Assembly: GCA_049890275.1 (NCBI GenBank)
Contig: JBMHBT010000016.1
Coordinates: 1 to 64,000 of the forward strand
From: UBA7374 sp049890275
Lineage (GTDB): Bacteria > Verrucomicrobiota > Verrucomicrobiia > Opitutales > Coraliomargaritaceae
Direction of reading: 5' to 3'
DNA length: 64,000 nucleotides
A program made the position numbers and the translations under genes. The notes beneath the pieces are model-generated. The model made no database searches. It was not told the origin of the DNA and was given only the letters and a program-made list of their open reading frames with translations. This document shows, in pieces, positions 1-7,433 of the stretch (positions within the stretch are counted from its first letter, which is position 1; every line of letters starts with the position of its first letter).

Positions 1-103
1 CCGACAGGATGATAACTACATTGGGACGATCATCTGCCTGCAACTGCATAGACCCGGAAAGAGCCAAAACAAGGAGGAAAAAAAAAGAACAAAACTTGTA
101 CAT
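1..103 (-). CDS. Sulfatase, N-terminal fragment (runs off left edge)
   Basis: Only the first 34 codons are inside the window, read on the minus strand from an ATG at 103. The peptide starts with a signal sequence (basic Lys3, then a Phe/Leu-rich core ending near SMQLQA) and continues DDRPNVVIILS. That is the typical first beta-strand of alkaline-phosphatase-superfamily sulfatases, where RPN(V/I)(V/I)xIxxDD carries the first metal-binding aspartates. The catalytic C-x-P-S-R site would lie beyond the edge, so the sulfatase subfamily cannot be given. Export to the periplasm is inferred from the signal peptide. No Shine-Dalgarno-like sequence is visible upstream. A second sulfatase lies at the other end of the window. 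Confidence 0.75.
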   Translation of the reverse strand, partial: MYKFCSFFFLLVLALSGSMQLQADDRPNVVIILS

Positions 104-361
104 CAAACAGTCAGAATACTATGCGGTTTTGAATTTCATCAGGATGACTTTACTGGTGTAAACTTCCTGTAGAAAATAGCTGCGGCAAGTCGAAAGTAAA
201 GTGCCATTGAAACTATAGAAAGATAGTCCGGAGAAGGGTTGCAGGAAAGACAAGGACGCGCCGACTCAACCGTACAAAACAGCGTTAACCGGAATGTCGA
301 TCATACGCAGGATACAAGCCTAAGTTCCACCGTTCAGCGAATGAACCAAACAAAAACTAAC
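104..361. other. Intergenic region between two minus-strand genes
   Basis: This stretch separates the sulfatase start from the terminator of the next gene. I see no ORF with coding character, no tRNA and no clear repeat. It must hold the sulfatase promoter, but I could not pick a convincing -35/-10 pair. Confidence 0.5.
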
Positions 362-394
362 AAAAAAAGGCCGGTTGGTACATACCAACCGGCC
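362..394 (-). terminator. Rho-independent terminator of the giant exported protein gene
   Basis: A perfect 12-bp inverted repeat (GGCCGGTTGGTA at 369-380 and its complement at 383-394, two bases between) is followed, in the minus-strand direction, by seven T residues (A run at 362-368). It sits about 35 bases past the stop codon at 430, exactly where a terminator for that gene is expected. Confidence 0.93.
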
Positions 395-429
395 TGAAGA
401 TTTTAGTTATGAACTAACTGTGGTAGAAC

Positions 430-3400
430 TTACTCGGATTCGATCCGGAAGAAGTTCTGACCGGCAGCTGGGTCAAACTCGAAGCGATTGTCGTCGGCTC
501 CGGCAGGTGCGGTCGATGTGGTCACATCGGTTGTACCACCCGCGAAGTCAAGACCACCATTGGTTGGTGTCGTTACTTTGTAACCGGTACCGCCAGGTGT
601 GAACTCAATGTAGAAGGTATCTGCATCGACGAATCCACTGTTAGTAACCACTGGTGTTGCAGGAGTTTCCGGCTCCGGCTCGGTGGTTTCACCGGCTTCG
701 AAGTAATTGATCGAGAAGCTCACGCTACGGATGTGGGCATTCGGAGCGATTGTGTTGGGAATAGCACCACTTCCAGGAACCTCACCTGTAGAGAAGTTGT
801 CGAAAAGAAGTGCTTCCACAGCAGGTGCGACCGAGGCCTTCGCTTGAACATTCTTATATCCACCGAAGGGCTCATCAATCGAGATCGATACAGTGTTACC
901 AGCGACGTCACCATTGAAGGTACCGGTAGTTGAATTTTCAGTACCACCGTTACCACTCGCGATGAACTTACCGCTCGTAAATCCACCGGAGGTAGCAGTA
1001 CCACCGACCGCAGGATCGACAACAAGGTTTTCAATTGTGTAAGTCACTGATTCGCCAGCCTGGAATCCATAGCCGGGGTTTACACTGACACCCTCACCGC
1101 CGATATAGACAGTGCCTTCACCACCTGCTGTCGCAACGACATCAAAGTCGATGTAATCATCGGTACCGTCGGCATTCAAGTCACCTGTCCAGCGCATGGG
1201 GAAGGATACTGCATTACCAAGTACCAAATCAGCAGTGGTCAGATTCGGCTGAGCAGCAACAGCACCACTAGATACACTGCTGTCCCATTCAGAAATAACA
1301 TAGTTATTACCAGCTGCACCTTCTTCTGCCGGCATGTTGCCGCGAATACTGATGTTATTGATACTGATCACGGAGTCTGGGATTGCCGGAGCCACCGCAT
1401 CGACACTGTAGCCAAAGCGCATCTTCAGTCCGCGTGCTTTAATCGCCGCTACAACCGTGTTGTTCTGTGCGTACTCTTCATTATAAGAGCCGATTTCAGC
1501 AGCAAATGGGTTGTTGAAGGTCAGCGATGTTGCTGGTGGGATGAACTGTTTGGCAGGTTGCGTATTGGTGTAACCCATTGTGTCAAAACCACCGCTCAGT
1601 GTCGTACCATTCACGTCAATACTACCAAAACCGGTTGTGAATTGATCCGCACCTGCATTTCCAAGAATGATTGTGTTGATTTGATCAAATCCGATGAAGC
1701 TGACAGCACCTTCGCTAATACCGTTGGCCACAACATCCAAGACTTGGATGGTTAAGCTTTCCGTACCATCGATACTGTTGTTGCTTGGTCCATTACCATT
1801 CACGTGAACACCATCGTTTGCGATCACGGCATTTCCGTTGGCAGAGTAACGTACTGTGAATGTAATGGATTCACCGGCTGCAATGCTACCATCGCCGTCC
1901 ACGTCAATATTTTCCCAAATCATAGGAACGTTGATTTCCGGGCCATTCGGAATCGTACCGTTGGGTGTAGTTGGGTGATTCCAAGCATACATCGTTTCAC
2001 CATCCTGTAGGCGGAGTAAACTATTGCCCGCGCCGTCCACGAACTCTTGTTGCTGAGAGCCGATTGCTGAGAATCCGGTTGCCGAGTCGGAACGATTATA
2101 GATCAAGTAGGTTTGGTTGACAAACTCGTATGTTGGGGCCACTGCCTGTGTACCACTAAGATCGTGCTTGAACTTGAGGTCAAAGCTGCGAGGGAAGGCA
2201 CCGGGATTGTCCGTTTCAGCAATTGTGCCAGGAGTGAGTACAGGGTTGTTGACTGTGACAGAGGTCGGCAGGTCTGCACCAAAATCCCCACCGAGGTCTA
2301 GGCTCGCTTCAGCAGAAGTGTAGCCAAACCCATCGAGCAGGATTTCTACTGTTGTGCCATTAATGTCGAGCGATAATGAACTGTTCACAACATCATCTTC
2401 ACCGGCAGTCTTGCCAGTGGCGACACCAAGAATGGTCGCTTGCGTAAAACCGACAAACTCAACAGAACCCACTGCATCCGCGCTGGGTACAATGTTGGCA
2501 ACAGTGAAGATCAAACCTTCATCGCCATCGAGTCCCCAGCCTGCACCACCATTGGCACCCCAAGCCGGGCCGGAGAGGCGTGCCTTGGAAGTTCCGTTTT
2601 CGTCGTAGGCGCGCAGTGTAAAGTCGAAATAATCATCGGCTACACCGTCATCATCCAAATCAATACCTGTCCAGCGGAGAGGTACATCCATAATGTTCTG
2701 TCCAGCAGGTACATTCGTGAAGGGTTGGTCTGGATTCGGTATAATTTGACCTGTGCTAGCACCACCGGAAGGATCAGTGGGATAGACCAAAGTTGCATTA
2801 TCCCGAAGACCGAGGTTATTGGTCGTCAAGTAAGTGGGCTCGACAGTCTCAGTACCAGCTGGATCGTACGTAAAGCCGAAGCTCAGTGTGCGTACTTTGT
2901 TGGAAAGTGTAGCGTCGATGATTTCGCCCGTATCAAGAGCATCACCACTGGCTCCAGTAGTAATATTATCGAAAAGAACGCTGCTGACGTTGTCTAGCGT
3001 AACTGCATTGCTTTTGTACTGATAGCTGTCTGTACCGGTAGCGGTAATAGTGACCGTCTGACCATTGATGTTTGCGGAAGAAGTAGCAACTTTGTTAGCT
3101 CCTGTACCGCCACCAAAAGCAGCAGCAGTAAATCCATCAAAGGTCACTGCGCCAGTAATAGCCGCACCGGTTGAACCGGCTGACAAGTTAACCACTTCTA
3201 GCAAGATCTCTTCACCCGGGTTGAGAGTGTCATTAATGTTTACAGAACTATTCTTCTGACCGATCCCTTGGTTGCTAACAACTATTTGAGCAGAACTTTC
3301 GCCGGGAGTGGCGCGCAGAGAGAAGTTGATGTAGTCATCGTCGGTTCCGACCCCGTCCAAATCAAGACCGGTTAAGCGAAGCTCGATTTCCAGAGGGCCA

Positions 3401-3600
3401 CTCTGAACATTGTTGATGGGAGCGACGAAACCATTGTCAGGGTTGATGATAACGGAACCGGCGCTGGCAGTCTCGAAGAACGGACCGCCGCTATTCACAT
3501 AGCGGAGATTGTCCACAGTAAACGAAGTCGTCTGCGCAGCGGCAATACTCGCCGAAGAAACAAACAAAGTGCTGTAAAAAGCAGTTTTAAGGTAGTTCAT
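430..3600 (-). CDS. Giant exported protein built of four approx. 240-residue repeats
   Basis: 1056 residues with a signal peptide ending SIAAAQ (about residue 22). The body is four diverged repeats (about 24-255, 256-495, 496-730, 731-975). Each has an aspartate-rich loop near its first third: LDLDGVGTDDDY, IDLDDDGVADDY, IDVDGDGS and LNADGTDDY. They resemble calcium-binding DxDxD loops. Each repeat ends with a strand such as VSFSINY or LSFGFTY. The last 70 residues form a separate module ending NFFRIE, related to modules in the proteins at 14516 and 44510. There is no PEP-CTERM, LPxTG or type IX signal. The function is unknown; a surface or matrix structural or adhesive role is inferred. It is transcribed alone with a strong terminator. 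No ribosome-binding site is visible before the ATG. Confidence 0.8.
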   Translation of the reverse strand: MNYLKTAFYSTLFVSSASIAAAQTTSFTVDNLRYVNSGGPFFETASAGSVIINPDNGFVAPINNVQSGPLEIELRLTGLDLDGVGTDDDYINFSLRATPGESSAQIVVSNQGIGQKNSSVNINDTLNPGEEILLEVVNLSAGSTGAAITGAVTFDGFTAAAFGGGTGANKVATSSANINGQTVTITATGTDSYQYKSNAVTLDNVSSVLFDNITTGASGDALDTGEIIDATLSNKVRTLSFGFTYDPAGTETVEPTYLTTNNLGLRDNATLVYPTDPSGGASTGQIIPNPDQPFTNVPAGQNIMDVPLRWTGIDLDDDGVADDYFDFTLRAYDENGTSKARLSGPAWGANGGAGWGLDGDEGLIFTVANIVPSADAVGSVEFVGFTQATILGVATGKTAGEDDVVNSSLSLDINGTTVEILLDGFGYTSAEASLDLGGDFGADLPTSVTVNNPVLTPGTIAETDNPGAFPRSFDLKFKHDLSGTQAVAPTYEFVNQTYLIYNRSDSATGFSAIGSQQQEFVDGAGNSLLRLQDGETMYAWNHPTTPNGTIPNGPEINVPMIWENIDVDGDGSIAAGESITFTVRYSANGNAVIANDGVHVNGNGPSNNSIDGTESLTIQVLDVVANGISEGAVSFIGFDQINTIILGNAGADQFTTGFGSIDVNGTTLSGGFDTMGYTNTQPAKQFIPPATSLTFNNPFAAEIGSYNEEYAQNNTVVAAIKARGLKMRFGYSVDAVAPAIPDSVISINNISIRGNMPAEEGAAGNNYVISEWDSSVSSGAVAAQPNLTTADLVLGNAVSFPMRWTGDLNADGTDDYIDFDVVATAGGEGTVYIGGEGVSVNPGYGFQAGESVTYTIENLVVDPAVGGTATSGGFTSGKFIASGNGGTENSTTGTFNGDVAGNTVSISIDEPFGGYKNVQAKASVAPAVEALLFDNFSTGEVPGSGAIPNTIAPNAHIRSVSFSINYFEAGETTEPEPETPATPVVTNSGFVDADTFYIEFTPGGTGYKVTTPTNGGLDFAGGTTDVTTSTAPAGADDNRFEFDPAAGQNFFRIESE

Positions 3601-3818
3601 GTAACAGATTAGGGTTAGTAAAGAGACCTTTACAGGCCGTTAGAGATTAAAGGATTTTAGAAAACTTCTAAATACACTTTACACGAGCAACACATTTGCA
3701 GCTCTGGGTCAACAGAAAATTCCTGTAAATTTTCTGAAATTCACGCCCCATCCGGCCACGTAAGTACTTCCGTGTCGGCATTTTGCATAAAATTACACTA
3801 GTAAATAGGTGAATCCTC
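3601..3818. other. Intergenic region, probable promoter of the giant exported protein
   Basis: 218 AT-rich bases between two minus-strand genes. A TTGACC box on the minus strand (3707-3712) has no good -10 partner at 16-18 bases. No coding sequence or strong hairpin with a T-run was seen, so the DUF1080 gene has no obvious intrinsic terminator here. Confidence 0.4.
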
Positions 3819-4607
3819 CTAATCATCGAGTGATCGGTCGATAATCCAGATATTTCGGAATGCAACCGGGCTCTTTCCTCCCTGTAGCGTGAAGGGCAGT
3901 CGACCCTTATGGGCTGTGTAATACTTTGGTTTGTTGTGGCTGGTCGGCCCTCTCAGCTCTGTACCCACTTGCACAAAAACACCGTTGTGCAGCACGCTCA
4001 TACGGGCTTTTTTGACCAGTTTCTCGCCCTCAAAAACAGGCGCAGTAAAGAAGATATCAAACGTCTGCCACTCTCCCGGTTTGCGAGACGCATTGACCAA
4101 AGGAGGCACAAGCCCGTAGATCGCTCCGGCAGACCCGTCCGGATAGATCTCACAACTAAAAGAATCAAAAATCTGCAATTCGTAGCGACCCATAAAATAG
4201 ATACCACTATTACCCATGCGTGCATTCTTTTCCGCTACCGAAGGATCGGGAGTGCGCCATTCAATGTGTAACTGACAATCACCATACGCTTTCTTCGTGA
4301 CCAGCCCACCCTTTCCGGCAACCACAGTTCCATCTTTCAGCTTCCAGTCATTCTCTAAAAACGGGTCCAGCGATGTACCGTCAAAGAGAATTTCCGCACC
4401 GAGAGGCACACTCGACTCTTTGTACGCACCGGGAATGACTCGCGGCGGGTCTGGTCGCGCATTGTCATGGATCTTCCATTTGCTTCCGGGAAGAAGCGGA
4501 TTCTTATCATGGCCCCAGACCTTAAACTGATAGAACCCTGTTTCCTCCGCGTCCAAAAAAGGGGCGATACAAGATAAAAGGAAAAAACTGATTCGGAGCG
4601 GTCTCAT
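3819..4607 (-). CDS. Exported DUF1080 / 3-keto-disaccharide hydrolase-like protein
   Basis: 262 residues with an N-terminal signal peptide (hydrophobic ISFFLLSCIAPF; the LLSC could also be a lipobox). The mature part has the hallmarks of the DUF1080 family (Pfam 3keto-disac_hyd, a concanavalin-like jelly roll): LFDGTSLDPF near the start, WKLKDGTVVAGKGGLVTKK, HIEWRTPD, GNSGIYFMGRYELQIFDS, and near the end FTLQGGKSPVAFRNIWI. This family is expanded in Verrucomicrobiota and Planctomycetota, and some members cleave 3-keto-glycosides made by Gfo/Idh/MocA-type oxidoreductases. Substrate is not predictable here. It ends well before the giant protein gene and lies 27 bases downstream of gpmI on the same strand, so co-transcription is possible. 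Confidence 0.85.
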   Translation of the reverse strand: MRPLRISFFLLSCIAPFLDAEETGFYQFKVWGHDKNPLLPGSKWKIHDNARPDPPRVIPGAYKESSVPLGAEILFDGTSLDPFLENDWKLKDGTVVAGKGGLVTKKAYGDCQLHIEWRTPDPSVAEKNARMGNSGIYFMGRYELQIFDSFSCEIYPDGSAGAIYGLVPPLVNASRKPGEWQTFDIFFTAPVFEGEKLVKKARMSVLHNGVFVQVGTELRGPTSHNKPKYYTAHKGRLPFTLQGGKSPVAFRNIWIIDRSLDD

Positions 4608-4634
4608 AGTAAATGAATCGTTGATCGGAGCATT

Positions 4635-6218
4635 TTACACAATCAAACAGTTTCCCGTCATCGCAGTCGGCTGCTCGAGCCCCATCAGCTTCAGTAATGT
4701 GGGAGCTATATCACCGAGAGAACCCTTGCTAGCCAGCTTCGCTCCCTTGACCTCTTCTCCGTAGACTACGACTTCCACCGGATTCAGCGTGTGTGCGGTG
4801 TGCGGACCATTGGTCACCTCGCTCCAAAGTTGATCAGAATTCCCGTGATCTGCCGTAATGACCGCAGACCCGCCCAGCTCGTCGACCGCCTCCAAAAGAT
4901 CCCCTACGCAGGAATCAACAACTTCACAGGCCTTGATGCAGGACTCCAAAACGCCAGTGTGCCCGACCATATCCGGGTTGGCAAAGTTGACAACAAGCAA
5001 ACCATACCGGCCCGAGCGAATGGCCTCGACCGCAGCATCACGTATTTCGTAAGCAGACATCTCCGGTTTTTCATCGTAGGTTGCGCAATCCTTGCGGCTG
5101 GGCACGAGTACCCGATCCTCTCCCGGGAAGGGTTCCTCCCGGTAGTCGTTGAAGAAAAAAGTAACATGCGGAAATTTTTCCGTCTCCGCACAGCGGAATT
5201 GAGCGATCCCCTTTTCTGCCAGGTAGCCACCGAGAATAGCATCCATTTTTTCCGGCTTCTGGAAAACAATATTCGGACAGAGACCCTTTTGATACTCACT
5301 CAAGGTAGAGAAAAACAAATCCAAAGGATCACCCCGTTCAAAACCATCAAAATCGTCCTGAATAAAAGCGCGGGTTAATTCACGCGGGCGATCTCCACGA
5401 AAATTAAAAAATAAGACAGAATCCCCGTCCTCGATCCTTCCTACAGGATTTCCCTCTGCGTCCGTAATCGTCGAAGGCGGGCAAAATTCATCCCCTTTCG
5501 TTCCCTCCGTCTCCGGAGCATCATAATGCGCCTGGATCGCCGCAGCAGCAGAAGTAAAGCTCTTTTCTACGCTACGACCGGTCAGGCAATCGTAGGCCCG
5601 CTGCACGCGATCCCAGCGGTTATCCCGATCCATCGCCCAATAACGACCACTGACTGAAGCCATCTTCCCCAGCCCGATTTCTGCCATCCTCGATTCCGCT
5701 TGTTCAATAAAACCTTTACCGGTGAAAGGACCGGTATCACGTCCATCGGTAAAAGCATGCAGGTAAACTTTCTCTAGACCGGCTTCTTTAGCCAGTGACA
5801 GCAAGCCATACAAGTGGTCCAGCATGGAGTGGACTCCGGCATCCGAAACCAACCCCATAAAATGCAGGGCTCGATCATTTCCATGCGCATTAGCAAAAGC
5901 CGCCTGCAAAGCAGGACTTTCTTTGACCGTCCCTGTGGCAATTCCCTTGTTGATACGAACAATCTCCTGATCCACCACACGACCTGCACCGATGTTCTGA
6001 TGACCCACTTCAGAATTCCCCATAATACCCTCGGGAAGCCCCACCGCCAGACCGCAGGCAGCGACTTCTGTACGCGGATACTCTGCAGTCAATTCATCGG
6101 CAACTGGGGTGAGAGCCAGTTTCACCGCATTGCATCCATCCTGAGAGTCATTGTGATTTTCTCCCCATCCATCGCGGATAATGAGGACTACTGGTTTCTG
6201 TTTTTGAGTCATAGTCAT
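4635..6218 (-). CDS. gpmI: 2,3-bisphosphoglycerate-independent phosphoglycerate mutase
   Basis: 527 residues, normal for the family. It interconverts 3- and 2-phosphoglycerate in cytosolic glycolysis and gluconeogenesis, using two Mn ions and a phosphoserine. Visible motifs: the first metal ligand region VVLIIRDGWG, the phosphorylated serine in GIMGNSEVGH (Ser69), the substrate-binding HAFTDGRDT and SGRYWAMDRDNRWDR, FNFRGDRPRELT, and the second metal cluster near the C-terminus (HGNSDQLW). Two in-frame ATGs (6218 and 6212) are equally possible starts. It follows the antiporter gene by only 13 bases. Confidence 0.97.
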   Translation of the reverse strand: MTMTQKQKPVVLIIRDGWGENHNDSQDGCNAVKLALTPVADELTAEYPRTEVAACGLAVGLPEGIMGNSEVGHQNIGAGRVVDQEIVRINKGIATGTVKESPALQAAFANAHGNDRALHFMGLVSDAGVHSMLDHLYGLLSLAKEAGLEKVYLHAFTDGRDTGPFTGKGFIEQAESRMAEIGLGKMASVSGRYWAMDRDNRWDRVQRAYDCLTGRSVEKSFTSAAAAIQAHYDAPETEGTKGDEFCPPSTITDAEGNPVGRIEDGDSVLFFNFRGDRPRELTRAFIQDDFDGFERGDPLDLFFSTLSEYQKGLCPNIVFQKPEKMDAILGGYLAEKGIAQFRCAETEKFPHVTFFFNDYREEPFPGEDRVLVPSRKDCATYDEKPEMSAYEIRDAAVEAIRSGRYGLLVVNFANPDMVGHTGVLESCIKACEVVDSCVGDLLEAVDELGGSAVITADHGNSDQLWSEVTNGPHTAHTLNPVEVVVYGEEVKGAKLASKGSLGDIAPTLLKLMGLEQPTAMTGNCLIV

Positions 6219-6231
6219 TCGTATGTTAAAA

Positions 6232-7233
6232 TTAAAAAATAAACTGTTTGTAAGCCGTCACTCCAACAATGGCGAAGTACAGCAAAAGCAAGCTGGCACC
6301 CTCACGACGCGACACCGTGTGCCCCGTCTTGAAGAACCAAAACAAGAAAAACGAAAGCAAAAGAAGCGAGAAATACTCAAACTGAAGAATCCCGGAATCA
6401 ACCGATATTCCTGACAAAACGCCGACACCGCCCCCGATGAGCAGAAGATTGAATAAATTCGAGCCGATGATATTCCCTGCACACAAGTCACCCTGCCCGG
6501 CACGAACTGCAGAAATGGATGCCGCCAGCTCCGGCAGGCTTGTACCCACTGCAATTACCGTCAGCCCAATGAAGGCATCGTCGACTCCTATTCGTACAGC
6601 CAGCTCTGCTCCGGACTGTACCAGTAGATCCGCGCCAAATGCTAAAAACAAGGCCCCCAACAGAACCGCAATCAAGGCTCTCAATAAAGAAGGCTCCCCT
6701 GCCAAGGGCGCTCCTTCAGCCAACTGACGCTTCGCTTCCGTATCCTCTTTGCGAGCTTCGTAAACGACGTATACTAGGTATAAAAGAACCAATCCCAACA
6801 AGACCCAACCTTCTATGAAACCAATCCCACCACTCCAAGCCAGCACTCCGAAAAGCAAGGTGATAAAAAGCAAAACGGGCACTTCCCGCGCAATCAAACG
6901 CAATTGAATGCGCAGCGGAGACAGCAGCGCGGCGACCCCTAAAATCAAACCCGTATTCGCTAGATTACTGCCGAAGATATTCCCCAGAGCCATGCCGGGA
7001 TTGGATTCCGCTGCGAGCAGAGAGGACATGAATTCCGGCATCGAAGTCGCAATGGATACGACGGTTAGCCCCACAACGAGGGGATCAATCCGGAGGCCAA
7101 TCGCTAGGCCAACGGCGCCACGGGTCAGCACTTCTCCCCCAAGACAAAGCGAGATCAGGCCGATCAAAACGAGTACCGTCAAAAGCCAGACAGATAAGTC
7201 CGTCACAAAAAAGGAGATCAAAGCAACATTCAT
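6232..7233 (-). CDS. Calcium/sodium antiporter (CaCA family, YrbG-like)
   Basis: 333-residue inner-membrane protein with about ten hydrophobic segments and the internal duplication typical of the CaCA superfamily. The first alpha repeat reads GLTVVSIATSMPEF followed by GNIFGSNLANTGLI; the second reads GLTVIAVGTSLPEL followed by GNIIGSNLFNLLLI. The conserved Ser/Thr and Glu/Asn residues of these motifs coordinate the transported cation. A charged loop (EARKEDTEAKRQ, about 160-170) separates the halves. It would exchange Ca for Na or H across the inner membrane. It is the first gene of a minus-strand run with gpmI, divergent from ileS. Confidence 0.92.
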   Translation of the reverse strand: MNVALISFFVTDLSVWLLTVLVLIGLISLCLGGEVLTRGAVGLAIGLRIDPLVVGLTVVSIATSMPEFMSSLLAAESNPGMALGNIFGSNLANTGLILGVAALLSPLRIQLRLIAREVPVLLFITLLFGVLAWSGGIGFIEGWVLLGLVLLYLVYVVYEARKEDTEAKRQLAEGAPLAGEPSLLRALIAVLLGALFLAFGADLLVQSGAELAVRIGVDDAFIGLTVIAVGTSLPELAASISAVRAGQGDLCAGNIIGSNLFNLLLIGGGVGVLSGISVDSGILQFEYFSLLLLSFFLFWFFKTGHTVSRREGASLLLLYFAIVGVTAYKQFIF

Positions 7234-7360
7234 GCTGAATAAGCACCACTGAAAGTATTTTTATCTTCCTTCGGCGAGACTAAAACGCCTCAGAAAACAA
7301 AAGATCCCCGCTAGTCGGTAAGAAAACTAGCCCTATCCCACAGTGCCCCCCCCTGCTTGC

Positions 7361-7388
7361 TTGACAGACTCCCTTAAAAAAACAGACT
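7361..7388 (+). promoter_or_regulatory. Possible promoter for ileS
   Basis: A perfect TTGACA hexamer at 7361-7366 lies 46 bases before ileS codon 1 plus leader. The best -10 candidate, CAGACT at 7383-7388 with 16-base spacing, matches TATAAT at only three positions. The weak -10 keeps confidence low. I see no T-box leader elements. Confidence 0.3.
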
Positions 7389-7433
7389 CCCGCGTTTTTC
7401 CAACCGTATCGGTGCAAAAAGGCCCATCATTCA

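Noticed and set aside
7234..7433. T-box riboswitch upstream of ileS
   Set aside because: The leader is short and lacks the specifier loop, T-box core sequence and terminator/antiterminator stems.
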